Source: Pseudorasbora parva (Eukaryota > Chordata > Actinopteri > Cypriniformes > Gobionidae). Taken from it: a stretch of 64,000 nucleotides of DNA. A model generated the notes under the pieces. The model ran no database searches. It was not told where the DNA came from and saw only the letters and a list, made by a program, of their open reading frames with translations. Position numbers and translations under genes: made by a program. Below, piece after piece: positions 1 to 9,899 of this stretch (positions are counted from its first letter, which is position 1; each line of letters starts with the position of its first letter). The stretch spans positions 1,948,268 to 2,012,267 of the forward strand of contig NC_090191.1 in assembly GCF_024679245.1 (NCBI RefSeq), read 5' to 3'.

Positions 1-2
1 GA

Positions 3-461
3 GAGATTACACACACTGACACACTCCAGCCGTATCCTGATCATCCAGACAGATTTGATGTGTATGAGCAGGTGTTGTGTAGAGAGAGTGTGTGTGGACG
101 CTGCTACTGGGAGATTGAGTGGAGTGGTGGTGGTGTGTATATATCAGTGTCATATAAGAGCATCAGCAGGAAGGGATCGGGTTATGAGTGTGTGTTTGGA
201 GCTAATGATCAGTCCTGGAGTTTGTTCTGCTCTTCCTCCAGATACTCATTCAGTCACAATAACACACTCACTAAACTCCCTGTAGAGCCCATCAGCCGTA
301 GAGTAGGAGTGTGTGTGGATCCCAGAGCAGGAACTCTGTCCTTCTACAGCGTCTCTGGAGACTCGATGAGCCTCATACACACACTCCAGACCACATTCAC
401 ACACACACTCTATCCTGGGTTTAGGGTTTGTTGGCCTGGGTCTTCAGTGAAAGTGTGTTGA
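3..461 (+). CDS. C-terminal exon of a B30.2/SPRY-domain protein (fish NLR- or TRIM-like), partial
   Basis: The frame is open from position 3 to a TGA at 459-461, so the exon enters from outside the window and the first Met at 60 is only internal. It shows the usual fish B30.2 order: PDHPDRFD, then VLCRESVCGRCYWEIEW (the LDP/WEVEV-type core), a YISVSYKSI strand, ECVFGANDQSWSLFCS, RRVGVCVDPRAGTLSFYSV, and a final HTLYPGFRVCW strand. B30.2 domains bind protein or pathogen ligands. In fish they end many NLRC3-like receptors and finTRIM ubiquitin ligases, and are normally one terminal exon, as here. Which family this belongs to cannot be told without upstream exons. There is no sign of damage. It is separate from the meprin gene downstream. 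Confidence 0.85.
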   Translation, partial: EITHTDTLQPYPDHPDRFDVYEQVLCRESVCGRCYWEIEWSGGGVYISVSYKSISRKGSGYECVFGANDQSWSLFCSSSRYSFSHNNTLTKLPVEPISRRVGVCVDPRAGTLSFYSVSGDSMSLIHTLQTTFTHTLYPGFRVCWPGSSVKVC

Positions 462-570
462 TGAATCAGAACAGACTGATGAGAGATTCTACCCATAATG
501 CTTTGAGCTCATGATAAACCATTATTATTATTATTATCATCAAAACGACGAATGCTCACACAAAGGGTTA

Positions 571-576
571 ATTAAA
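571..576 (+). promoter_or_regulatory. Candidate polyadenylation signal for the B30.2 gene
   Basis: ATTAAA lies 110 bases after the stop codon of the B30.2 exon, in AT-rich sequence. A (TAT)n tract lies between. The hexamer is the common alternative signal, but the sequence is AT-rich enough that chance is possible. Confidence 0.35.
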
Positions 577-828
577 ATGTATTATTAAATGTAAAGTAAT
601 GTCGAATTGAGTTGATTTAATGTCTGTATTTGATCTTTTGTATTTGATTGTCATTCTCTGCTTTGTTCTTATTCTTAATATCAATCATCAAATAACACAA
701 ATATGAATATTGTGATTTATTGTTATTGAATTAAAATATCTTCTGTCCTGAAACATCATTTTGGTCATATCTCCAGCCCTAAAGGACACATCATATGAGC
801 TCTGCTTTATTAATTCAGACACTGGGGA

Positions 829-850
829 ACACACACACACACACACACAC
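829..850. repeat. (AC)n microsatellite
   Basis: Eleven AC units. The flanking bases from about 580 to 2170 show no gene, only AT-rich sequence with short non-conserved frames. Confidence 0.9.
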
Positions 851-906
851 AGACAGATTTTAATTTTGGGATAATAATTAAATGAAATAACAAAGTTTTG
901 AACCAT

Positions 907-2170
907 GTTTAGTCGATCAGCGATTGATTATCCAGTCTTTGATACGATCATCCACTCCTTCCAGTGGATTAAGTTCTGCTCCATTGTTTGAGCTTTGAGG
1001 TAAAACACACTTTTCAACTGTTAAAAAAGGATGTGCTTTTAAACGTTAAAATCGTGAAACGGGGTGGTAAACAATGTGATAAAGTGTGGAAAGTTTTCCA
1101 CATATAGGCAAACTTTAATACTTTAAAGTGATTCAGATCTTTAAAACTAAAGCGCAGTATTCAGGCATTGTAAAATGTTATCAGAAAAATTAAATGTATT
1201 CTGAAACAGTAAAACCGATATGATTTTTAAAATGTGAAACTTGTGAGGTTAAACACTTCACTCAGGGTTGTTTTTATTAAAAATCTTTTCACATAGGCCT
1301 ACATTTGAAGAGTGGTTTCCCAAGAAAACACTAAACAACAAAAAAAATGATAAAAACGACAACTAAAAAGTCAAGGTGGATGAGGGACAACGTTTTCACA
1401 TGAAGGAAACAATTTCAGAAGAATTTCACATTTCCAACAAGACGCAAAGTTGAAATGTTCCATTGGCCAGAGAGAAAAGGTACCGGATGAAAAGATGAAC
1501 GAGAGACAATCTGCAGGGTTTTTCCCACTTTTATTAAAATGACTAATGTACCGTCACACTCGTCCGTAAGAAAAGGTGATCATTCAACTCAGGTCGCTGA
1601 TATAAACAGAAAAGAGAAACGTTCCCTTCTATTGCTCACCTTCCGCACGCGCTGTAGTCATTGCATCCCGAATTACTGTACGTTACCGTTAGTGTGCGTA
1701 AGCATTAGACGGATCACCCAGCAGTACTTTACATTTGTCCAACGAGCGGTTTTTAACGTTTATTCAGACAAGACCAAACATAGGATATTTAGCTTACACT
1801 CACAGTTATCTTTCTCCCAGTTAGCCACACCGTAAAACAAAAAAACAGGCAAATGTTGAACTTTTGCAGGACAATCGACTTGGATGTTTAAGTTATTTCA
1901 ACTTAGATTATTTTAAACTGACTTTAAAAAATGAGTTACATCTTATATAACTTATTAAAAAAGTTTCTTAGAAACATTTCTTAACTTATTTTGATGAGTT
2001 AAAACCAATGTAAAAACATATGTTGTCATAACTTATTGAACATAATTTTTTACAGTGCATTAGTTATATACTCAGCATTTTTCAAAACTAAAACCATTCT
2101 GCTCTTAAGCATTGATTCAACGAGTTGATTTAAACATTTATACACGTGTGCATGTCACAAAAGCAGAAAA
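907..2170. other. Intergenic, no gene recognised
   Basis: AT-rich sequence with repeated short words resembling decayed transposon ends (for example TTAAAACG/CGTTAAAA near 1020-1060). The longest open frame (1539-1835, plus) has no recognisable domain or codon bias. Confidence 0.5.
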
Positions 2171-2443
2171 CCTACACTCTAAAAAATGCTGGGTTAAAAA
2201 CAACCCAAGTTGGGTTGAAAATGCACCAACCCAACAATTGGGTTGTTTTAACCCAATGGTTGAGTTGTTCTTACCCAGCAATTGGGTTGTCTTAAGCAAC
2301 ATTTAACCCAACCACTGGATTAAAACAACTCAACCATTGGGTTAAAACAACTCAACCATTGGGTTAAAACAACTCAACCATTGGGTTAAAACAACCCAAT
2401 TGTTGGGTTGGTGCATTTTTAACCCAATGTAACCCCTACTGTT

Positions 2444-2507
2444 CGGACCGGGACTCGAACCCGGGTCTGCCGGCATGGGAGTCGGACGCTCTAACAAGGA
2501 TGCTAAA
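2444..2507 (-). repeat. tRNA-like block in the 3' LTR of the TRIM
   Basis: On the minus strand it has an A-box-like TTAGCxTCCTTGTTAGAGCG region and the B box GGTTCGAGTCC (2451-2461) inside a well-paired T arm (CCGGG/CCCGG). The loop reads CTCCCAT, but the anticodon stem pairs poorly, so it is unlikely to be a working tRNA gene. A second copy lies at 2664-2727. Confidence 0.6.
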
Positions 2508-2628
2508 GGCTGCAACCTCTAGCGTCAGTCGCTAGAGCGTCTCTTGAGGTCAGAGGAGTAAGGTTTACTTGCACAGCAACTACTACCAGCTGGCCTCCGT
2601 TACACTCACCCCCCTAAACCTCACTCCC

Positions 2629-2646
2629 ATCCGGGTCACAGCACCA
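2629..2646 (-). other. Primer-binding site, tRNA-His-like
   Basis: On the minus strand TGGTGCTGTGACCCGGAT begins one base after the 5' LTR. The complement ends in CACCA and, as I recall vertebrate tRNA-His 3' ends, differs at about two positions. The start with TGG fits a CCA-ended tRNA primer. Confidence 0.65.
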
Positions 2647-2663
2647 ATGTAACCCCTACTGTT

Positions 2664-2727
2664 CGGACCGGGACTCGAACCCGGGTCCGCCAGCATGAGA
2701 GTCGGACGCTCTAACAAGGAGGCTAAA
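2664..2727 (-). repeat. tRNA-like block in the 5' LTR of the TRIM
   Basis: Second copy of the tRNA-like block, with the same B box (2671-2681) and a few substitutions (loop CTCTCAT). In the 5' LTR it could act as an internal Pol III promoter. Confidence 0.55.
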
Positions 2728-2865
2728 GGCTGCAACCTCTAGCATCGGTCGCTAGAGCGTCTCTTGAGGTCAGAGGAGTGAGGTTTACTTGCACAGCAAC
2801 TACTACCAGCTGGCCTCTGTTACACCAACTTGGGTTGTTTTTAACCCAGCATTTTTTAGAGTGTA

Positions 2866-3920
2866 CATTTCAAATGAATTACCCCAAAGTGTTTAAAAAA
2901 CCACAGGGTGTACCCTTTGATTAGGAGTTGTGCTAAAATCTTTGTGCATATTTGTAGACGGCTAAATATTTTGTCGTGGCTGTCACACCTTTGTGATGAA
3001 AACTTCCACACTCTTGAAAAGCTAAGATCACATTTTTAAACATGAACTTTATACAGAAATTATGTGTATCTGTAACATCCATGTAAAAAAGACCAAATAA
3101 TTAAGAAAAGAGGTACATTACACATTGCGAAGTACCAATTATAATCAATACACAAAATCCATTCGTGAGTAATTGTGGAAGTTTGCAAGTTAACCCGATC
3201 ACATATAAATGCGTATAAATAGTACGAGTGTGCAATGTCGTGGAATGTATACGCCAAAACTCATTTTGGCGTGCAAATGATACGCTGTTTTTCGCGTACA
3301 AAATGATGTGTGTACATCATACCATGTAAATTCAAGAGTACCCAAATAACAAAACATAGCTCAAATATACACCACAAGACAAGTGCTGTTTATAATGCAC
3401 AACGAAAATACAATTTGTAAGTTTGTTAGAAGTTTGTAAATGTGGATTTACAAATTAAATGTTTCTAGCCCACTATGCTTTAGCATCTTGTCCAGATAGC
3501 ATGACACTGGTCACATTTTCTTTGTTTGTTGGAGTGTGTTCCGCTTTAGGTGAAGACGCTTCTCGGCAACAAAGCAGTGTAAGTTCATGCTATTCCTCAC
3601 ACGTGATGTGATGAACGCAGACCTTTCATTTCAGAAACTTTTTAAAAATATGTCTGAACTTTCTCCTTTAAGAAACCAGCATTTCATATATATATATATA
3701 TATTTCCCCCTAAGTTGTTTCATGTACGCATTCTGCATGTGTGTTTTCCTTACACTTTGTCAGGAAGAAATGTTTTTTCTTGTAAAACATCTATGTAGTG
3801 TTTGAACTCATTTAAGATCATTATTTTATTATTCAGATAATTGAGATTTTATTATGATTTATCTATTTATTTATTTTATTGTATTTAAACACCCCGTATC
3901 TCACTTATGATTTAGCCATC
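2866..3920. other. Intergenic, no gene recognised
   Basis: AT-rich sequence with a short (TA)n tract near 3687-3704. Open frames are short and overlap on both strands without recognisable domains. Confidence 0.5.
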
Positions 3921-3921
3921 A

Positions 3922-4054
3922 GGGAGAGAGAGGATGCTTTTGCACTGAACTCTGTAAGAAAACATTGTTTTGTCTAAAAATGTAACATTAAAATGTAATG
4001 TGAAAATAACTTAATATTATTTTGCTTTTATTTTTTATTCATTTTTAATCACTG

Positions 4055-4088
<34 letters not shown>

Positions 4089-4440
4089 TGAAACAATTAG
4101 TCTTGAGAGAGCCAAGAGCTAATAAATAACTAAAACTACTATGAATTAAACAAAAACATGTTAAAACAAAAATAAGTATTATGAACTTTTATGTACCATT
4201 ATTGAGCTCTAACTGATGCATTCTCCAGCATCGAGGGGGAGTGTTAGGGGCGGAGACTGGGAGGGGAGCTTTACACAGCCTCAAGCAGTTCATTCCGCTT
4301 CTGTCATCGGAGAGAGAAGATGCTTTTGCACTGAACTCTGTAAGAAAACATTGTTTTTGTCTAAACTAAATAAAAATTTAACATTACAATCTAATGTAAA
4401 ACAACTTAATGTTATTTGTTTAGCTTTTATTTTAAGTTTA
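3922..4440. repeat. Diverged direct duplication of about 120 bp
   Basis: The block at about 3922-4040 (AGAGAGGATGCTTTTGCACT onward) recurs at about 4308-4440 with the same order of words: TGAACTCTGTAAGAAAACA, TTGT(T)TTTGTCTAAA, AACATTA, CTTAAT. Between them lies a (GT)n tract (4056-4086) and unrelated sequence. Confidence 0.75.
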
Positions 4441-4489
4441 AGAAAAGCAATAATAAAACATTGTAGATGAAATAAGCTTAAATAATATT

Positions 4490-4549
4490 TTACCAGTGGA
4501 TTTGGTATTCGGCCGAACCTCAAAAATCTGGATTTGGTGCATCCCTAGT
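4490..4549 (-). mobile_element. hAT-like terminal fragment
   Basis: On the minus strand it starts TAGGGATGCACCAAATCC and continues into TTTGAGGTTCGGCCGAATAC, which I recognise as a frequent fish hAT end. Only one end is present, directly against the Tc1 fragment. Confidence 0.45.
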
Positions 4550-4552
4550 TTT

Positions 4553-4968
4553 TTGCCACACTTTTTCCTTCCCACAGACTTCCCACTGAGGTGCCTTGAT
4601 ACAGCACTCTGGGAACAGCCTATTCGTTCAGAAATGTCTTTCTGTGTCTTCCCCTCTCGCTTGAGGGTGTCAATGATGGCCTTCTGGACAGCAGTCAGGT
4701 CGGCAGTCTTACCCATGATTGCGGTTTTGAGTAATGAACCAGGCTGGGAGTTTTTAAAAGCCTCAGGAATCTTTTGCAGGTGTTTAGAGTTAATTAGTTG
4801 ATTCAGATGATTAGGTTAATAGCTCGTTTAGAGAACCTTTTCATTATATGCTAATTTTTTGAAGCAGTGCAGTGAATCTAAAATATATGACAGTTTAATT
4901 TTTTATGACATTATGGAAAAATAATGAACTTTATCACAATATGCTAATTTTTGAGAAGGACCTGTATA
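4553..4968 (-). mobile_element. Tc1-like transposon, 5' fragment
   Basis: The right end, ATGCTAATTTTTGAGAAGGACCTGTA, is the terminal repeat of the same Tc1 family as the element at 57139-58670, and the inner 4590-4800 region is nearly identical to that copy. A frame starting at 4716 (minus) keeps the transposase N-terminus: MGKTADLTAVQKAI, then a paired-like helix-turn-helix (KREGKTQKDISERIGCSQSA). It stops making sense at about 4553, where the catalytic part is missing. A simple deletion remnant. Confidence 0.85.
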
Positions 4969-5668
4969 TTGTTAAGGAGGTGAACAAGGATTGTATTCTA
5001 AGGTGGTTTTAATGTATCTAGCCTTCCCGTTGGTGTGTCGATCAGGACACAGGAATGGATCAATGCAATAGGATTCAATCGAAGGGGTTTATTAAACACT
5101 GCAGAGGTTTATAGAGAGGTACATAGGTAGGAGGTTGTTGTGTGGTTCTACAATAAAACATAAATACAGAAATAATCAGCATAACATGACTTGACTGTTA
5201 TATCAATAGAACCCACACTGTACATCACATTACACTATACAATGTTATTTTATACATAACTACCAAGTAAAGTTTCAACTTTCAGTGGGACAAAACATTA
5301 CTATATGGCACTGCCATCATTTATGTAAATATAACCGGCGCATAAAAACCGAAACTGGCCATATACTGGCCATGAATAATCACACAGCACCATATATACA
5401 TTCCTCCCCTAAATGTGACATCAATAATTATCTTCATATCAGCATAGTGACTTGAATAAACATATACAAAACAGGGTTAAGATATCACAAACTGCGATAT
5501 TAGAAGTGTAAACACACAGCGCACGAATGCACTGAACGCACCAGCATTCTCTATGGACTGACTGGAATTCTGACTAACTCAATAACAGCGGTAAAATAAC
5601 AAATTTGACACGACTCAAACACTATGATTAACAACGATTGTTTAATGATCAAAACAGATTCTCACAAT
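4969..5668. other. Intergenic, no gene recognised
   Basis: Repeat-like sequence including a GGTTTATTAAACACTG stretch near 5087 typical of retroelement tails read backwards, but no termini or coding frame could be defined. Confidence 0.4.
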
Positions 5669-6915
5669 GGCCCTCATTTATCAAAAGTGCGTACACCAAA
5701 TTTCCAGCGTACACCCAAACCCACAGTGACTTTGAGATTTATCAATATGGACATTGGCGTACGGCACGCTCAAATCCTACGCCAGCTCAGGAGGCGGTGT
5801 ACGCACGTTTGAGTTAGTGCGAAAATGCGCAGAAAAACTATTCCTAACACCACAAAACGCACTGACAAATATATGCTATATTATGACCCACTGTTAAAAA
5901 CCACAACAACAACATAGCAATTATAAACTTCAGTGTTTATTTTTGTGCAACGTAGACTTCAATGTTTAATTTGTGTGACTATATATAGGCTACCAAAGCA
6001 TTTGAAGCATGTATTCCTCCAGTTGCGAGCCTGTGCGGCAGCTGCACATGGACTGGGACTGAATAATTCAGACTGACAGAATAATACAAATTACATTCTT
6101 CTTCTTTTAAATATTAATAAAATAAATAATAACGGCATTCTTCTTCTAAAAAACAATATATATTGCGCCATTAATAATAAAAATCATAATAATAATAATT
6201 ATAAAAAGAATCTTACAGATTGTCATGCAATTATTAATGTTAATGAATGGTACTCCACATCACATCATCATCATATCGGACACCCCAATGCATGTGCCGT
6301 GATACGAAATTAAATGCTAATTGTTTCAAAACAAAATTGTGATGGTAATTTCTCATCCAAACAGCTTTAAACTGCTGGAGTGCGCTTCTCAACCCCCACA
6401 CTTTTAACAGTACTCAATTTTGGTCCATATTTTGTTTTTTTGGGTGCCTTTAATCCCACTCTTTAAACTCCCAAATAAATCAATTTCGCTTTTTTCCACT
6501 TCCCTGGTGATGGTCTCGATGGGCGCGTCTCGATCGTCTCACTAGTTCAGTAGTCAGGGCACTGATCAGGGAGTCAGCCCATTGACTTATGTCCTAATCA
6601 GTGCCCTGACTAGTGGACTAGTGAGATGATTTTGCGCGCCCAATCTCCACGTCGGAGAAATTTCGCTTCTTTGCCGTCTTCTGTTTGTCCATGCCGTAAA
6701 ATGAGGGCGTGCGGGAGGCGGAGACTTGAATATATAGGGGCGTGTTATTCTAATGACGACCGTTTTCAGCCGCCGCATTTATCAAGGGCAGATATGGCGT
6801 ACACCTGGATTGCAGAGGTACGCACAGCTTCATAAATCAGGCAGTGGAGGAGTGTAAGCATAATCTTACGCCAACATATACGCCCGTTTCTACGCAAGAT
6901 TGATAAATGAGGGCC
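5669..6915. mobile_element. Harbinger-like DNA element with GGCCCTCATTTATCA ends
   Basis: The left end GGCCCTCATTTATCAA (5669) and right end TTGATAAATGAGGGCC (to 6915) are perfect inverted repeats, each followed inwards by GTGCGTACACC-like and CGTTTCTACGCA-like words. AAT flanks both ends, consistent with a 3-bp target duplication. No transposase frame is left. A short internal palindromic repeat sits at 6538-6631. Confidence 0.65.
6538..6631. repeat. Near-perfect palindrome (hairpin MITE)
   Basis: TCTCACTAGTTCAGTAGTCA at the left is matched in reverse by TGACTAGTGGACTAGTGAGA at the right; the arms of about 35 bases contain CAGGGCACTGATCAGG and surround a loop of about 20 bases. It fits a small foldback insertion within the larger Harbinger-like element. 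Confidence 0.75.
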
Positions 6916-6921
6916 AATCAG

Positions 6922-7877
6922 TCATAGACACACTAGTAAACAAACTGGAGTTATTTCTCCCCGTCGCGAGCAAGTCTCTCTCTGTTCATTCGGCTGCGTC
7001 CTGGCAGTTATTGACAGGTGCGCTAAGCCCCGCATTTCCAAAACTGCCGCCCCCAAATTTATTCGTAAATTTACTCCGTTGGAAACTATTTCAGGGTTTC
7101 TGTTATTTGTCTTCCCTTTGCCTTTATTGTCTTCAGGGATTTCAGGAAACACGATCAGACGAGCTATGGACCGAGTATGCGTTCTGTCTTTTATCTGTAT
7201 CTCTACTGTTTTGACATGGCCATATGCTCCTGGGAAGACTTTTGTAACCCTTCCAATCTGCCACAGGGAACAAGGTAACTGGAGGTCAACTAACATGGCT
7301 TACAGTGCCGGGTTCAATGTCAGGTGATGGTCTTTGCCACTCGCATTGCAGGTAGGTAGTGCCTTATGAATGCCGTCCAGAACCTGTCGGCTAATACCTG
7401 GAAGTGCCTCCATCTTCGCTTTGTGAGGAGTTCAGACTCCGGATACACCACTTGAGGTAAGGAACAATCCGGCCACCCACACAGCAAGCGATTTGAAGTA
7501 ACTGCATCCAGATCCACCAGATCTGTTGAAACATATCCTAGAGGCTTAGCATTTAGGATGGCTTCAATCTCAATCAAAACTTTCTGAAGCACTTCTTCGG
7601 ACACTGTTTCTGAGCCCAACGTTGTACGAAGGGCAGTCTTTATTGACAGGATCTCCCTCTCCCATACACCACCAAAGTGCAGGAAGGCCGGAGGATTGAA
7701 CTGGAAACTGATCCTTTGTTTGGCTAACAGCTGTGGTAAATCCAGACTGAGTTGGCTGAAGGTTTCCTGGAGTTCTGTCTCTCCACCTTGAAAGTTTGTG
7801 CCCTGGTACAGCTCTGCAGGCTGGCCACGTCGACCAATGAACCTTCTTAGTGCCACCAGGAAGGCATCATTGTTCAT
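6922..7877 (-). pseudogene. BEL/Pao retrotransposon integrase C-terminus, decayed
   Basis: The frame 7877 to 7320 holds the late integrase region of BEL/Pao elements: LRRFIGRRGQP, GTNFQGG, FNPPAFLHFGGVWEREI (usual N-P-P-x-x-x-H-x-G-G-x-W-E-R motif), ILNAKPL, and RWRHFQVLADRFW. After a stop and frame change, 7296 to 6922 continues with WQIGRVTKVFPGAYGHVKTV and RSIARLIVF, the usual DUF5641-type tail. The RT of what is probably the same copy lies at 9900-10600, so insertions split it. Confidence 0.85.
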
Positions 7878-8019
7878 GGAGGTTATTTATGCAGACCTAG
7901 CTTCCAGGTTGTATTGCTGTTAACATTATTTAAATGTAACTTTTTATTGCAGGTGCAGTTGGTTGAAACAACGCCAGTCCCAGCAACACACTTCCAATAC
8001 TGATTAGTGTCTCAATTCA

Positions 8020-8427
8020 CCAGTGTGAGTGCACGTGCTCACCACCAGAGGGCACTCCAATCCGGACTGTCACTGTCATAAACTACATTACCCATTATCC
8101 TTTGCCCGGACTCATTAGCACTCACTGTTTACACCTGTGTCTTATTATTCTGTTTTCTGCCTGGTTATCTCTGTCATTCACTGTGAAGTCTTGTTTTGTG
8201 TACACTGCATTTCTGAGCATTTTCCTCGGTTTCATGTCTCTTGGTTTGTTGGATTTCTTGCCTGTTTCCCGATTACCCGTTTGCCTGTCTCTCCTGTCTT
8301 GTTCGCCTTTTTGGACTGTTTGCTTGTGTATGACCTTTTACCTGCTTTTGACTATGATTGTGGATTATCCTCTTAATAAATACTGCATTTAGATCTCCTA
8401 CCTTCTGTCTCAGAGCGGTTCTTTACA
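8020..8427 (+). mobile_element. Putative solo LTR
   Basis: A GC-richer block with features of a fish gypsy LTR: CACCAGAGGGC early, ACTACATTACCCATTATCC, a late AATAAA (8376 region) and an end at TTCTTTACA (8427). The exact start (TG at 8024 or 8069) and a target duplication could not be fixed. Confidence 0.4.
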
Positions 8428-8739
8428 ATTAGAGACTTTTTTTCTCTTGAGAAGTTGTTGTTTGTTATCTTTAGCAAGTTACAGTGATTTTTTTCCCCTC
8501 CCTTCTACTTTAACTCTCATTGCTAGTTTAGCATAATACAAACTTGAAATTTGGTGTAAAATTAAGTCTAGACTCTTTGAATGTTATGTATATTAATATA
8601 AATGGTTTCTGATTGACTGTAAATATTTGTCAAAAGTAAATTATTGAATACATTTTTGTTGTTGAGTGTTGTATTTACCATGGAGTTGTATTTACCAAAG
8701 ACTTTTACATAATACTCAAAGTTGCATGTGGGCCACATG

Positions 8740-9140
8740 AGGGCCATTAGATTTGAACAAAACTCAGCCATACTAAAATTCCATATAAGGCCCACATAAG
8801 GGCCACATACAATTGTATTGTTGCCTTTTCTAATTTATGTCTACCCTGTTCAGACTTCTGCTTCATCTGTTCATGTTCCATTTGTAACATTAATAACTCT
8901 TTCTGTTGGTCAAAAGTGAAAGCAGAATGCGGAGCGGTTAAACTCTGTACTCCCTGAATTTCATCCATCTCAGCCGTCAAAATTCCCCTTTCAATTAATT
9001 TACTTTTCAACTCATTTTAATACTACTTTCTTTTAATCTCTTATCACTAATGTTTATTTCATAATCTTCAGCTATTTTTAACAATTGTTCTTTTGTAAAT
9101 TTATGTAATAGAACATGAAGGCGAGTCAAAACTCCTCAAC
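8740..9140 (-). pseudogene. Gag N-terminal fragment of a Ty3/gypsy (Gmr1-like) element
   Basis: On the minus strand, KFTKEQLLKIAEDYEINI near 9110 corresponds in place and pattern to [19 protein letters not shown] in the gag at 31055. After a frame change it continues KLIERGILTAE and a charged coiled-coil-like FDQQKELLMLQMEHEQMK. The frame then runs into unrelated sequence at about 8830. A tRNA-Pro-like primer site and LTR end lie upstream at 9741-9865, so this is the 5' portion of one copy. Confidence 0.65.
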
Positions 9141-9740
9141 ATTAGCCATAGGCAAACAAATCAAAGACTGGTTGTAACCAAATGTGCAATCAAATACTTG
9201 AATTATTTACCAATTCAAGTATTTGATTTGTTCTTCAAAAAAACCAACAACATCTATCTATCTACCTACCTACAACCTAATCTTCATGTAGTTACTGGCG
9301 GGGGGAAATTAAGCACGCAAGCCCAGTGGGTGGAACTGCAACTGACCAAACAGCGACAATTCCCACACCATGGAAGTGCTCCCGAGACAACTGCTGCTAC
9401 CCGCTTTCACCACAACACTACAAAAATAAAACGACATGTCTCAAAGGAAACAAGTCGCTAAACCTAACAGGGAAAAACCTCAAGTCAAAACAAACAATAT
9501 TGCACAAAGGTAACTTACCAGTCGATGAATTCATAAGGCGGCCAAACACTGCACCAAATGCTTTCCGGTGTCCCAAAACGCATGCAATGTGACGACAAAT
9601 TATTCAAATTGGACTTCCATCAAAACGTCACGATTACTCAATCGTTTCAAATCGCGTACAAATTTTTGACCTTTTCCAAAACACGACGAAACTAACAAAC
9701 TTATCAAATATTTCAAATCACTCTCAAAGCACTTTTCTAC

Positions 9741-9758
9741 TACGAGGACGAGCCCCCA
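9741..9758 (-). other. Primer-binding site, tRNA-Pro-like
   Basis: Minus-strand TGGGGGCTCGTCCTCGTA begins two bases after an LTR end CGTAACA. The first 13 bases are identical to the site at 30434 in the Gmr1-like element, supporting a common lineage. Confidence 0.7.
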
Positions 9759-9760
9759 TT

Positions 9761-9865
9761 TGTTACGCCCGTGGCTCAAAGGGACGCAACAAAGATTGGG
9801 ACACACACAAAAGCCGAAATAAAATACAAAATTTATTTACCCCACTTAACACAGGAGTCGTCACA
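9761..9865 (-). mobile_element. Truncated 5' LTR (U5 side)
   Basis: On the plus strand it starts TGTTACGCCCGTGGC and contains a reversed poly(A)-signal region (AAATAAAATAC). It is cut off at about 9865, where BEL/Pao RT sequence resumes. Confidence 0.5.
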
Positions 9866-9899
9866 TCCATATAGGAGGGGTTATAGCACCTTGGAAGCA

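Larger units (their letters stand above)
2428..2824 (-). mobile_element. Miniature LTR retrotransposon (TRIM) with tRNA-like sequence in its LTRs
   Basis: Two direct repeats of exactly 177 bp (2428-2604 and 2648-2824) both start TGTAAC and end GTTACA, separated by 43 bp. The insertion is flanked by CCAA on both sides (2424-2427, 2825-2828); removing it and one CCAA restores the arm of the host MITE. Read on the minus strand, a primer-binding site follows the 5' LTR after one base and a purine-rich tract precedes the 3' LTR. The element has no coding capacity, as in plant TRIMs. Each LTR holds a tRNA-like block with a perfect Pol III B box, recalling Cassandra elements, whose LTRs carry 5S rRNA sequence. 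Confidence 0.8.
2175..2863. mobile_element. TA-flanked MITE with AACCCAA-rich terminal inverted repeats
   Basis: The left end CACTCTAAAAAATGCTGGG at 2175 is matched in reverse at the right end, which finishes in GAGTG at 2863. The inverted repeats continue without mismatch for over 35 bases through a GTTAAAAACAACCCAAG run. Both ends are flanked by TA (2173-2174 and 2864-2865), the target duplication expected of Tc1/mariner-type transposition. The interior has several imperfect copies of a 22-base AACCATTGGGTTAAAACAAC word at 2325-2400. A separate LTR-type element sits inside the right arm and splits it. Confidence 0.85.

Noticed and set aside
2444..2727. Two functional tRNA genes (anticodon CCC-like)
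   Set aside because: The anticodon stem pairs poorly, the acceptor stem is not convincing, and both copies are part of a 177-bp LTR repeat.
8102..8392. Hydrophobic plus-strand ORF of 96 residues
   Set aside because: It lies in LTR-like T-rich sequence with overlapping frames of equal quality, and shows no signal of conservation.
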